Shown piece by piece: positions 25,163 through 36,900 of a DNA stretch of 64,000 nucleotides. Position numbers and translations under genes: made by a program. The notes below the pieces were generated by a model, which had not been told where the DNA came from, did not search any database, and saw only the letters and a program-made list of their open reading frames with translations. Origin of the DNA: Gigaspora rosea. Its lineage: Eukaryota > Glomeromycota > Glomeromycetes > Diversisporales > Gigasporaceae. Location of the stretch: the NCBI GenBank assembly GCA_003550325.1, contig QKWP01001241.1:86530-150529 (forward strand), in the 5' to 3' direction. Numbering within the stretch: position 1 is the stretch's first letter; every line of letters begins with the position of its first letter.

Positions 25163-25388
25163 TAATATAAAATTTAAACTGAAATAACTTTTGAACTATT
25201 AAAGATATATGAGTATATTGTCATAAAATTAATTGTATTTTAGTAATCAGTTTTCACTTTAACTTAAATGAAAAATAAAAAAGGGTTCTATTGCTTCAAA
25301 GTGAATATTAAAAAGAATCTAATAAATATAATTTCACGTGTATCTCATGAATAGTTTAGGAGTTATTTCAATTTAAAATTTTATATAG
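25163..25388. repeat. Foldback, about 70-base arms
   Basis: AAATTTAAACTGAAATAACT on the left pairs with AGTTATTTCAATTTAAAATT on the right, and pairing continues inward through AAGATATATGAGTATATT / AATATAATTTCACGTGTATC with mismatches. Non-coding. Confidence 0.6.
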
Positions 25389-25616
25389 TGCCAGTGGCTT
25401 TAAACCTCTAATTACATGACTTTGTTTATGTTTACTTAAAAGTCATGTGATATTAGTATATCAATCAAAATGCGCAGTTGGCTCTTTTTTTTTTTTTTTT
25501 TACTTTTTATTTAGATTTAGATTTATCTAGAAATAGTATTTTTAAGTTTTAAAGAGAGATTTTATTTATTTTTTTCTGTTAAATAGTGAATAATAAATAG
25601 TAAATAATAATGGCTT

Positions 25617-25853
25617 TAGTAAGTAGTGCACCTGCACTGCAGTGCACCTGCACTGCAGTGCACCCCTTTTATGTTTCTTAAAATTTTACTAGGGTAACTC
25701 TTGCTGCATTTTTAACAAAAAATAATCCTCTCGCAATTCTGTACTAATAATTATTATTTATATTTGTTACTATAGAGTGCACTATGGGTGCACTGTAGTG
25801 CTGGGTGCACTGTAGTGCTGGGTGCACTGTAGTGTAGGGTGCACTGCTTACTA
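25617..25853 (+). mobile_element. TIR element with TGCACTGYAGTGC tandem repeats, copy 1
   Basis: The left end TTTAGTAAGTAGTGCACC is followed by tandem CTGCACTGCAGTGCAC units. The right end has three GGGTGCACTGTAGTGCT-like units (about 17 bases each) and GCACTGCTTACTAAA. A reverse-orientation relative lies at 52681-53157; the shared interior includes TTACTAGGGTAACTC. The repeats are themselves palindromic and could form cruciforms. Confidence 0.7.
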
Positions 25854-26019
25854 AAATCCAATAAAGATAATGCTTTTTCTTTTTTTTTAGGGAGCAACTT
25901 TTTTTTTTTTTGAGGCCAAATTTTTTTGACAGCCCAAAAAGTAGTGTCACATGACTATAATGCTACATTCTGATTGGGTTAAATTAAATACATTCATATT
26001 TTTACAATTTACTAATAAA

Positions 26020-26062
26020 TTGTCAAATTTTAAAAGCCTACTGCTCTACCAGTTTAGCTTTA
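26020..26062 (-). other. tRNA-Lys-like relic (D-arm and anticodon loop)
   Basis: On the minus strand AGCTAAACTGGTAGAGC matches a tRNA D-arm and polymerase III A box, and CAGTAGGCTTTTAA resembles the tRNA-Lys (UUU) anticodon arm. No T-arm or B box follows, so it is a fragment of a tRNA or tRNA-derived SINE. Confidence 0.45.
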
Positions 26063-26209
26063 AATTAAAATCTAAACCACAAGTTTTATTCTTTAGGTTA
26101 TAAAGAACAAAACTTGTGGATTAGTTTTACATTTTATAAATTTTTGAAGGAGGAGTAGTATTTTTTGTAAAGCTATTTTTTATAGAGATTTAAAGCCGCT
26201 AGCACTATA

Positions 26210-27300
26210 TGTTTTTGTTATTAAACAAAATGATCGATAAAATATTTTTATTAGTAAAATTTAATATATGATTTTCACTATGTTTGTAGATTATATGATA
26301 TTTCAAACCCTAAGAGCATACCCAGTAGCGATAGCTACAATATTAAGCAAGGCATATTCAAATTAACGATTAGGACATGCATATATCTTGAACTCCCAAT
26401 TGTTAAAAAATTAATAAAAAAAAAGAAAAAGGAATAAATAATAATAATAATAATAGAAGTCTGAAATAAATAATCAAAAATCACAACAAACTACATGACT
26501 ATAAAAAAAAACAAAAAAAAGAAATATATGTGTATAAAATAGAAGAGAGAGCACAGGTCTACAATAAAAACACAATGAAAATAAAAGGATTCAAGTACTA
26601 TTGGCACCAGAGAATCATGGCATTTTGTTATTTCTTTAAACTTTATATCTTGTTAGACTACTTTGTGCAGTATGAAAAACCACTGGCTAATAATATATAT
26701 TACACATAATGCTGATAATAGTTATACTTGGCACAAATTATAGTTGCTATTTATGGAAGCATAGCCAGTTTTAGCTTGTATATGCTACTGCTGCATATCA
26801 TCAATAAAAATTTGATTAATAAAGTACAATATCTGCTATGATGGTCAGGTGATTCTAATAAATAAATATGTTACATGCATGCAATGATTTTTGATAAAAT
26901 CTGAATTGAATTATGAATTTTTGTAACATAAAATGATTATTACATAATTATTATATTATACAACAAAAAATTCACCAAAATCATTTTTGTATAAATTTTC
27001 AGTATATGGAAAATTGATATAGATCATTTTATGTACTGTACGTACCTATCATAGAGTTTGATTTTCTATTTAATCAAACTAGCAAATTAGAATTCTTATC
27101 AAAATCATTGAGAGAGATGCTCAAAAATGGCATATTCTTTATAGATAAATAATTAATTAGTATTATAAAAGAAAGTAAATTAATAGCTTGTAGAAAATAG
27201 ATTAATAGCTTGTAGAAATAGTTTGTCAATTTAGTTGTTTTTTTTTATAATACTTTTGGTACAAAAATTTGATTAAAAATGATCCTATAGTAATGTAATT
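26210..27300. other. AT-rich spacer
   Basis: No coding signal. AAT microsatellite at about 26434-26452 and poly-A runs at 26500-26520. A tandem-looking AATAGCTTGTAGAAA unit occurs twice near 27182-27218. Confidence 0.4.
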
Positions 27301-27316
27301 AATTTCGAGTATCTTA

Positions 27317-28001
27317 TTTTTTTTTAAGTTTAGAGGCCGTGTGCTATGGCCGGGATTTTATTATGAGTTATAGTGACATAATATTTGTTACATGAATGAG
27401 GATGCAACTAGCCACACGTGCACTTTTGGTGCCTAATTTAAGTAGTCCGCCCGAAGGTTCTACACTAGCTGCCATACCTACAACCCAACTACGGAGAATT
27501 GTCTATTTAAACCCTCTGGTTCATGGTCCTCCTATTACTACCCAACGCACTACATTTAATGCAGATATTGTGGGCCACAACCCTTTTAGGTATCGATGAC
27601 CTAAGGGCTTCTTTACCCTTGCACAAGAGCCTACTGGAACAAATTCCATGTCCCATACATGTACCATTGCCCGGATTTGGTAACTGAGGCTACCTGCCCT
27701 TATTAGGTTCATTCCGATTGTAGTATTCACCTTCTCTGGTGCATACTGTAGGTCCGATTTTCACTACCTCCTAACTCGGGTCTTGCCAAATGGGTTCTTG
27801 TGGGTTTTTTCCGGTTCCCTGGATTTGCGATGTAACACATACATCATTGCGCTCGCAGGCTCCTATTCAAGATGCTGGAACCAAGGTTACAGGTTTAGCG
27901 CCCAACCGCTCATAAGCCACAATCACCGAACGCAGATTTAACTTCAAAACGTCGCCAGTGGGATTCGAACTGTCAACCTGCTGCTTGGGGGTGACACCTT
28001 G
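27317..28001 (-). mobile_element. Retroposed tRNA-related SINE-like element, 16-base TSD and A tail
   Basis: A perfect 16-base direct repeat AATTTCGAGTATCTTA flanks the insert (27301-27316, 28002-28017). On the minus strand the insert ends in AAACTTAAAAAAAAA, an A tail next to the duplication, the signature of target-primed retroposition. Near its 5' end the minus strand carries GACAGTTCGAATCCCACTGG, with a canonical polymerase III B box GTTCGAATC; no A box precedes it, so the tRNA-like head is 5' truncated. The body is far GC-richer than its surroundings, suggesting a recent insertion. The 3' part has an AT-eroded relative at 51083-51290. The small frames inside (27396-27599, 27521-27730) are not genes. 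Confidence 0.85.
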
Positions 28002-28019
28002 AATTTCGAGTATCTTAAG

Positions 28020-28950
28020 CAGATCTTCAAATGTAATTTGCTAATGATAGAGATGTTATCTAGGGTTGTGGCCCAAACCCTTTTTTAGATTATGACAATT
28101 CTACTTAGTTTGAATTTGGGAATCAGGATTTCTACCTAATTTGGGTTCATAACCCAAACCCAAATATATGTTCCATTTTGGATAAATAGTATCAAACTCA
28201 AAAACAATCAATTCATTAAATATATCTGCATATATTTAAAAATATAATATTGACTTTAAACTATTCAAACAATTAAAATTTTTAATTGAGTTTATTCAGG
28301 TTTAAAGGTTTATCAACTGCTCAATATTGTATACATATTAAACCTTTCTTTGTAGAAAAATATGATGAGCTAATTGACAAAATAATAATAAATGCATGCG
28401 ATATATCATTTGAGCAGAATTATACATGATTAAAATTAGAAACTATTCTGAAAAGAGCAAAACATTAAATAATTGTATTGTTTAAATTTTTATAGTTTAT
28501 AAATGTGTTGAGCCTTTTGACAATTAAGCTGGGAATAAATTATTGTTTAAATAAATTATTATTTTGCAGAATTACTTTTTTACAGATATGTTACTTTTTA
28601 AGTCATCTACTCTTCCTAAAGCCATACTATATCTATAAATAATAATTGCTAATAACTTCTATAAACTTAAATAGGTAACAAACAAGAAATAATATCCATT
28701 GTTTGTACTGTTTTATTTATAGAATTTAAATTTAACAGCACATGTGGATTTTTTATAAATACTAAACCTTGATTATATTTGTTGCTTCGAATTCAAGATC
28801 AATTTACTATTTTTGTAATAGAACTTTATTCAAATATAAATTAAATCAAGTGCATATTTAACCTGCCTTTTGTTCACAATTTACATTCCACGATGACATT
28901 TTGCAGCTATCTAGTACATAAATCTTATGACCTTCCTTATTATAAATTGT
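28020..28950. other. AT-rich spacer with a TAGGGTTGTGG fragment
   Basis: The sequence at 28063-28200 starts TAGGGTTGTGGCCCAAACCC and repeats CCCAAACC/GGGTT-type words. It may be one end of another hAT-like element, but no partner end was found. The rest shows nothing recognisable. Confidence 0.35.
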
Positions 28951-28966
28951 TTACTGTTTGCATAAT

Positions 28967-29971
28967 TAGGCCTTCACATGGGCCAGGTAGGTCGGTTAGA
29001 AGTAATACTTTGCCCTACCCATTTATTAATAGGCTTAATCTCCAAGCCCTTACCCTTACCCTAGGCCCCAAAATTAATACCCTACCTGGCCCTTAAAGCC
29101 TCGGATACCCATGGGACCAAAGGGCTTACTTAATATAAAAAAAAAAAGATAAAAAATTATCAAGCCCAGTAATCAGGAGCTAATAGATGTCCAAAGCAAT
29201 AATATATATATACTGTATACTATATTTTTAAACATGTGTAACATAACTGATCACAATGTTTTTTTGTATTTTTTATGATATGCAGAGACATGTTGTGTTA
29301 CCTAATCTAAAAGTTTGATTGGATATTTTTAACAGACATTGCATGAAATGGAGTAGAAGTAAAAATGTCTTACTACACTTCAGACAATAAATACATATAG
29401 TATAAAATGTAAAAAAAAACTTAAAAAAATAAAAGTTTTTTACATTATTTTATTTGACATTTCTACTTTATTCGATGTTTCCACTTTATTTGACATTTTC
29501 ACTTTTATTCACATTTTCTCTTTATTCGATGTTTCCACTTTATTCGATGATGGTTTTTACGAATTTTTGAAGTTATAAAAAAAAAAACTATTTACACTAT
29601 TTTTCTGCATTTATTACAATTTCAAAATCGATCAACAATATTTAATAACCAAATTAAATATACACTTAGAAATAAAATTAAAGAAAAATTAAAGAGCCAA
29701 CCTATTCATATTGTGTATATAGAATTATTACAAAAAAAAGATTATCAATTAATATGAGTTTTAATTGGTGGATAGTCATGTGCATTTACTACGGGCTACC
29801 CTACGGGTATATGGGCCGGGTAGTACTGGTACCCAAACCCTACCCATATAATAAAGGGCCTGCGATTCTTAGCCCTACCCTGCCCTAGGGCTTGTAATTT
29901 GATGCCCAAGCCCGCCCTAGTGGTACTACCCTTAGGGTACCCGTGGGTAGCCCTGCCCATGCGGAGGCCTA
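28967..29971. mobile_element. 1005-base hAT-like non-autonomous element with 8-base TSD
   Basis: The ends TAGGCCTTCACATGGGC and GCCCATGCGGAGGCCTA pair over 17 bases with two mismatches. The flanks TGCATAAT (28959-28966) and TGCGTAAT (29972-29979) differ by one A/G transition. Both ends hold clusters of GGGTAGGGC/CTACCC words (28985-29110, 29790-29960), resembling hAT subterminal repeats. The interior is AT-rich and has a tandem TTTCCACTTTATTCGATG-like array at about 29447-29550. No transposase frame. Confidence 0.85.
29447..29550. repeat. Tandem array of about 18-base units
   Basis: Five to six diverged units of the type TTTATTCGATGTTTCCAC / TTTATTTGACATTTCTAC in tandem, inside the 1-kb hAT-like element. 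Confidence 0.7.
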
Positions 29972-30680
29972 TGCGTAATTGATACTGCTACTAATATCGT
30001 TTTATTCTTTTAAAGACACTTATGAATGAATACTCAACTAGCATGAATAAGACTGTTACTAAAGTTCTGGATAAAAAAATTGACAAACTATTAGAAATAA
30101 TACAAGTCATAGAACTGTATCGATATCTTACTATATGTGAAAAAACAATTAAATCTATAGGTGGTTGAATGAATGGACAATTCCAAAACTTGATTTTTAC
30201 ATGTAAAAATTTTAGCCGCAATGTAAAGTGCATGTCAAAAGTATTTGACATTACGGCAAATTGAAGGTACTTGTCAAAACCTAGTAAATACTGTTTGGGA
30301 TTCTACCAAGTCCCAAACTAGTGAGTTTGGGGTGCAACCTTAATGTTACCCGATCATTGCAATCAAATGAAATGACCCTTATAACGATTTTAATTTAACA
30401 ATTCGATAAACTCATTGAAGCAATAATTTGAAGTGTTATGCAATTTATTTAATTAAATATTATATGTTAACTCTCCTCAAAGAAAAAAAATAAGAATACA
30501 TGAACATGCTAAAAATACATATTATGCAAAAAAAATGTGCGCTATTATGCAAAAAATACATTATATACTACTGCGAAAAAGGTATATTTACGACTGTAAA
30601 ACATTTTCATTAAAAAAAAAAAGTCTAATTTCATGTTCTACATGAGTCTAATTACTTCAAAACATTTTCAATCTGGCTCA

Positions 30681-31692
30681 TTATGCCATGGTATTATCAA
30701 CACTAGAATGTGATCCAGACGTTTTGATTGAAGTTAAATTTCCTTTCATTCCTAATACATTCCTAGCTACCCATTGTAGTAAACTTTTTGTTGGGGGTAT
30801 GCCGTAAACTCCCAAATAAACAGTTCTAAGCATAAAATCCACTGAATTTGTGATCGGATGATAAGGTACAAATGGAGGTGTGATAAAAATGATTATGTAA
30901 AAAGATGCATAACCTAAAGTTAAGAAACCTATAGTGATCATATACCAGGATCCTGCTGCAGCATTGTGAGAACTAATAGAATATTTTTGTCCAGTTGTAT
31001 CATTTAAATTTCGGATAGAAGGAATGGTGTCAAAAGAATTTTCAGTGACATCATCTTTAGGAGAATTTATGCCACTATTAATTTCAACATCAAACCTTGC
31101 CTTTAAACCAATGTGATTAAAATGAACGGTTAAAATTGGTGTAAAAGTATAAATAAAAGAACACATTCCACATATCATCCATAAGATGGCTTGAAATATT
31201 AAAATGACCAAATCCGGTTGATCTTTCATTTGCTTCAAGTTGAGAATAACGGTTACCCAATATATAGCGTTTAAACCTATTAATGAAAGAATACTAAATA
31301 TCAACAAAGGTTCCTTCAAACTAGTTTCACGGTAAAATCTAGCTCCAGTAATCAAAAGACATGTCCATATTATAGATGCATAGATGGCAGAAATAACTTC
31401 ATAACCGATCCAGTAATACATGATCGGGAAATTGAGTAATAGAACTCGAGCTAGATTCACACTGCTTATGACAAAGTTTACAAAATTTGATATAGCGCTA
31501 ATAATACAAAGAAAAAAAAAAGGTGAGCTATGAAAATTCATGAATAAAATAGACAATCCTAAAAATAAGTAATTACCAAGAAAGTCTTAGGAAAGTAAAC
31601 TTTGTGGCGGCGTAGTATATAACAATAATGAGGCACAAAAAGTTTAAAAGCACACTTAAGCCCGTAAAACACAAATCCAATGTAGAAGCCAT
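30681..31692 (-). CDS. Seven-helix membrane protein (GPCR-like topology), two exons
   Basis: Predicted integral membrane protein of 320 residues. Exon 1 is 31692-31577 (MASTLDLCFTGLSVLL…). The intron is 31576-31528 (49 bases, GTAATT…CATAG), and exon 2 is 31527-30681. This join keeps frame and puts a helix in each exon; reading straight through meets TAA right at the donor. Hydrophobic segments lie at about 8-29, 41-62, 76-100, 112-134, 146-172, 232-256 and 266-284. A hydrophilic loop of about 55 residues between helices 5 and 6 is Ser/Asn/Asp-rich, and a Ser/Thr-rich C-terminal tail follows. This topology suits a receptor, but no family motif was recognised; a carrier or channel accessory is not excluded. 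It is divergently arranged with the nitrate transporter. Confidence 0.8.
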
Positions 31693-32452
31693 CTTTTAAA
31701 CTCGATCTTGTCAAATTTATTATGGTGTCAAAGGTAATAAGTCGGTAAAAGGTGAGGGTAAAAGAAAAACAAAAGAATGAATCATGAGAAGCAAATAATT
31801 TTACATCATTTGAGCATCTAGGCTTTAAAAAAGTCGAGCAATGCTTCGTTATCAGAATTATGTACTACCTAATTCCTGTGTGACATATATGTACAAAACT
31901 TTAAACCGTGAAACGATTAATTATCTATCAAGAAGAGTCGGATTCTTTCGCTTAAGATTATTTTAATGCACTCATCGGATTTTTTATCATGTGTAACGTT
32001 ATTGGTGAATAAAAAATGCACATGAATGCTTATCGTTATGGTAATTTATAATGACGACAAACAAAAGATAACGAGTTAGTAAACAAAACAAACCCCGATA
32101 TGGAATATCAGTTATTCATGATCATGTGCACAGTTGATAAGTCAAATATATAAATTGTAACATAATTGTATTTGTTACACAAATTTTTTTTTTTTTTTAA
32201 AATTTAAATTCTTGACACTATTAATGTATTATGGTTTTAATTATCCGAAGGTGCATTTTTTTTAATATCGAAATTGAAACATTAAAAAAAAAATTTTTTT
32301 TTTTTTTAGAAAATTATACGCGGTACAACGGTCTTTATGAATGTCGTCACACTTCAAAAATGCTGAAATCTGCAGCATTGAATGAAAATTTTCCTTGAGT
32401 GATTAATAATCTTTTACCGAGTCACCGCGTTCTTTCAGTCTTTTCCTAAATT
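31693..32452. promoter_or_regulatory. Shared divergent promoter region with GATA-type sites
   Basis: This 760-base interval separates the two start codons. GATAAG is present at 32136-32141 (plus) and as its complement CTTATC at 32029-32034. In ascomycetes HGATAR motifs bind nitrogen GATA activators such as AreA/NIT2; whether this holds here is inference. Long T runs at 32184-32198 and 32289-32307 and a pyrimidine-rich stretch just before the transporter ATG (TTCTTTCAGTCTTTTCC) are typical of fungal promoters. Confidence 0.5.
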
Positions 32453-33940
32453 ATGGTTAATCTCATAGCAAGAAGACCTCCTGTAGATCCTTCATCAATG
32501 AAGGCTACAGATATTAATTTACTTAATTTCACTAGACCTCATATGCGAGCTCTTCATGTTTCATGGATTTGCTTTCATATTGCTTTTACGGGCTGGTTTG
32601 CAGTTGCTCCCTTATTTCCTACTATTAAGGAAGACTTAAATTTAACTGATGCAGAAATAGGTGACTGTAATATTGCTGTCCTCTCTTCATCGATCATATT
32701 TCGTATATTAGCTGGACCGTTATGCGAAAAATTTGGCCCAAGACGTGTCATGGCTGGTTTCCTTATCTTAGGTGCTATACCTACAGCTTGTGTCGGTTTT
32801 GTTCAAAGTGCTAATTCTCTGATAGCTGCTAGATTCTTTGTTGGTATTCTCGGCGCGACATTTGTACCTTGTCAATTCTGGTCAACACAAATGTTTAGTC
32901 CAAACACTGTAGGTGGAGCTAACGCGATTGCAGCTGGTTGGGGTAACATGGGTGGTGGAATTACTTATTTACTTATGCCCTTAGTGTTTGATATATTCAA
33001 CAAATTTTTACCTGTCAACACCGCTTGGCGTGTCTCTATGTTAGTCCCAGCTTTTTTATGTATAATAGCTGGTATATTCGCTTATTTTCTTGGAGATGAT
33101 TGCCCTGAAGGTGATTGGTCTCATCGTAATCTTTTCCCCAATGATGGTTATGTTCAATTTGGAGATAAAGAGTCAAAACAACCCAAAATAAAACAAGATA
33201 TGGAGATGCAAATTCATCGAATCCCTACCGTAATTCATTACCTTCTCGTCTTTATCAATCCTAACGTTGTTTTAATGATGGTAATGTATGCATGTTGCTT
33301 TGGTGTGGAAGTAGCAGTCGATAATGTTATCTCTATTTTTTTAACTTCTGAATTCGGGATCTCTCAAACTACTGCTGGTTTATTTGGTTCCATATTTGGG
33401 TTATTGAATATTTTTTCTCGTCTTAGTGGAGGTCTGGTTTCTGACTTTATAAATAGAAAAATGGGTGTTCGTGGTCGATTGTTAGTCCAGTTCTTGTGCT
33501 TTTTTTTACAAGCACTTTTTTTGATCCTTTTCAAGTTTATGAGCGAAAATTTTGCATCAGCTATTGTCTTAATGGCATGTTTTTCTTTATTCACTCAGGT
33601 AAATATGAAGGCTTATTTTATAACAATAATGCTATAAGTCATTTAATAGAGCGCTAATCGGTTTCGCTATTTATAACATTATTAGGCGTGTTGTGGCACG
33701 TCATTTGGTATCGTTCCTTATCTTGATCCTGCAGCTTCGGGGATAGTTACAGGCTTAGTAGGTGCAGGAGGTAATGTTGGGGGTTTAATATTTGCAGCAG
33801 TTTTTAAAGCTTATGCTGGTGATCTACAAACTGGATTCATGATAGTAGGATTATCTGTATTAACAGTTTCGTTTATTCCATTTTTAATGAGTATTCATGG
33901 GCGAACGTTAGTTTTAGGAACAGTTAAAAGAAATTTCTAA
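32453..33940 (+). CDS. NRT2: NRT2-type nitrate/nitrite transporter (MFS), two exons
   Basis: Plasma-membrane proton-coupled nitrate uptake carrier of the NNP family, 466 residues. Exon 1 is 32453-33598 (382 codons), intron 33599-33685 (87 bases, GTAAAT…ATTAG), exon 2 33686-33940. Visible signatures are the MFS loop 2-3 motif GPLCEKFGPRR (89-98) and nitrate signature AGWGNMGGG (161-169). A second signature, GAGGNVGG, lies in exon 2. The arginines in IIFR (Arg84, helix 2) and FSR (Arg323, helix 8) match the two substrate-binding arginines known in this family. The cytosolic stretch between helices 6 and 7 (about 216-260) is shorter than in Aspergillus CrnA as I recall it. The gene is visibly GC-richer than its surroundings. 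It is intact, with no stops. Confidence 0.95.
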
Positions 33941-36900
33941 TTTAATAATCTGGAATTATTGAAAATTTAGACTTGAATACTTTGCTTTTATTTTACTTTA
34001 AATTATATATTTATTTTTTTTTTTAACTCACGCGCTAAATTTTCTTTAATTTGAATTTGGAAGGTTAAAAAAACATACATATAACATATTGCAATAGCAT
34101 TAGAACATAATTAACGTTTACATTTCATAAAATAATAATAGTAAATGTCCCTTCATTCATTCGTTCATTCATTCATTTTAATCTTCGAATATGCAAAATT
34201 CAATATAATTTTTTATACGCATTTTCTCATTTGGGGAATTTTTTTTTTACATTTCTTGTAATAATACTATTAAGATTTTGCACTGTTCGTAAATAAAGGA
34301 TAAGTTTAGCAACACCATTTTTTAATGTTATCTAATTGGCTATAATATGATTTATATTAATATAAAGGGGAGTGTATTATCACTAAGGACATTATCTAGC
34401 TTAAACAGGTTAGTTTATGCTTTATATACAACATAAACTGAGTTTCAAACCATGTTCTAATTGGACAAGCATTATATGTTCGTTTAAGAATTTTATTTTT
34501 TTAGCACAAATCACGAACAAATTGTTATTGATTTAAATCCAGTACAGCAAGTCGTGAAATGAGTTCTAAATTATATAATAAAAATCATAATGTTTGACAT
34601 GTTTGTGTATCAGAGATTGGTCAAGTTGAATAAAGGAAAATTTGATTGTTCAAAATTTATTTTCAATGCATGACATTTTATACGATAATTTTTATTCATA
34701 TCGGTCAATCTTATTAAAAAAATTTATTATTATAACATTATATTATCTCGATAATACGCTCTATAGCCTTGAAACGTACCTTTAGTGTGACTTGATAAAT
34801 AGATCAGGTGGTTTCTTATCGCCTTATCTTCATTAATAAATATGAATAATATAATAACAAAATAACCTAACCCAATTAGCTTATACCTTACTGCCTATTT
34901 TTGTCTAGATATACTGGGTGAAAATGATAAAATCAGTATAAGTTCATTTTATCTGAAGTTTGATTGGCTGTAAAATATATTGCATGCTGAATTGGTTTTT
35001 AACCAATATTTAGTAGCAAATATTCAGCCCTTTCTGCCTAAATTCATTTAGATACTAATTTTATGAAACATACTAAACTGTAATTTATATAAAGATGTTG
35101 CTTCTGGCCGAGGATTACTATAATATTAGACTATTTAATATGAGAATTCTGATTACATGTGATACCTCAAATATTGTCATAGCAATAGTAATATAATATT
35201 TAATAAATTTAAATTTAGCTAAAAAAAAAAAAGATATCATAAATATCTTTGAGGTAGTTTTTTTTTTTTTTAGCTTTCAAATATCTTTAGAAATATATAA
35301 TTTATCATTACTATTTTTATTGTAAATATATTTAATTAAAAAAAGACTAGTAGTTATACATAACTGATAAAATTTGTAAAATAATGGATATTTATAATAT
35401 TAAAATAACAATTAAACTATTTTAATAAAATTTATATTTCTTTGGTTCTTAATATTTTTAAAATATAGAATTTATTATTTTTGTTTGTAAATATGTCAAA
35501 TTTACTTTTTTAGTTAGAAAATTACTATTTGTACACGTACACAATTAATTGATTTTCAAATCTGTAACATATAAATTGTAATTCAAAAATTAAATCCGGT
35601 TTAAAGTCATGGAAAAATTATACTTTATGCTAAAATTTTATAAGGAAATTTTTTTTTGTTAGAACCCAAAGCTGCTTATAACGAGAATTTCGTTATATCA
35701 ATATACTAGTGTACGTACAAATATAAATGTTCTTTTAGATAATAATAGAGATAATTTTAAAATAGTTTCTTTTTTTCTAAATTTTAGATAAATTTAAAGA
35801 TTTGCATTAATAAAAATTACACTTTAGTTTTATATTTATTAAAAAATTTTCTAAAATAAAACTAACAAATGTGGTAAAACTGACAAATTTTGAAAAATCA
35901 ATATATTTGTAAAATTACGTGGTAAAATACAGTAAAACTAGAAAACAAAGTATAACAACAAGTTAAATATAATAAGCTAACAAATACAACAAAATAAATA
36001 AAATATAGTAGCTAGTAAAATATCAACTAATAATGCATAATAGCTAGTAAAAGGTAAAAATAGTAAATTAGATATAGCTTTAAGTCATAAAACAAAAATT
36101 ATGCAATATTGATATAATGAACTAATTTTGTGTATTAAATTAAATTAACACAAATTAATAAAATTTTTAAATATTAAAGTTTATTAAATAAAATAAAAAA
36201 TTTTTATTATCAATGATTAGAAATATTTTTCATATTATTTTAAATTTTTTTGCAGAATATAAAATAAAAATAATTATACGTATTAATTAAAATTTATTCA
36301 AATAAAAAAATTTTTTAAGGTAAAGCTCATCAAAACGCATCTAACAGTAGTAGTAATTTTTACCAAATTATGACTATAAAGATATTTTTAACTTAACAAA
36401 GATAAAGAGCACATTATATATAAAATATAGAACATAAAGTTTGAAAAGATTAGAGATTTTACGGTTCAGACTATGATCACGTTATTAAGTTCCTGCATCT
36501 AAATAACGTTTCCTTTTCCAATATTAAAATGCAGTAATCCCTAGATCGATAAGATTGACCATATATGCTCATCAATGACGATAAATAACGATCATTGATA
36601 TTCTTTGAATGAAAAGACGATCTCATTAGCAATTAAATTATTTTTTAGTTGCTATCTTATTCGTATCTTAAATAACGTTATAAACGAATAAGAGCTAATC
36701 GATTTGATCAGTTTTGTTGACTTAGTCGATTCAACTATAATAAAAATTTTTCAAGTTTAATTATTGTTTTATAATTTTTATTTATTATCGCATTGTAAAT
36801 AATAAAACTTATTTAAAAATAAAAATTTCATGAGTTTATCCAATTTTTTTAATACAAATTAAAAAATTGATTTTTGCACGGCTTTAAGAAGGTTACATAA

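Larger units (their letters stand above)
25386..26207. mobile_element. 0.8-kb TIR element ending in TAGTGCCAGTGGCTTTAAA
   Basis: The left end TAGTGCCAGTGGCTTTAAAC is mirrored by TTTAAAGCCGCTAGCACTA. No convincing target duplication was found, so it may be a composite. Inside lie the TGCACTGCAG element (25617-25853), a strong hairpin at 26069-26132 (ACCACAAGTTTTATTCTTTA and complement) and a tRNA-like stretch at 26020-26062. Confidence 0.55.

Noticed and set aside
25617..25855. CRISPR-like array (regular TGCACTGTAGTGC units)
   Set aside because: Units are head-to-tail without unique spacers and the context is eukaryotic; it is a TIR element with a short tandem repeat.
27396..27730. Opposing frames of 67 and 69 codons
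   Set aside because: They lie within the retroposed tRNA-related element, whose higher GC makes chance frames longer; no protein similarity recognised.
27957..28001. Functional tRNA gene
   Set aside because: Only a B box and part of a T-arm are present; stems do not pair and there is no A box.
28893..29096. 67-codon frame
   Set aside because: It crosses the left end of the 1-kb hAT-like element, so it is not a gene.
31528..31576. 18-base intron GTAATTACTTATTTTTAG in the seven-helix gene
   Set aside because: It is too short to splice and gives the wrong phase; the 49-base version ending CATAG keeps frame.
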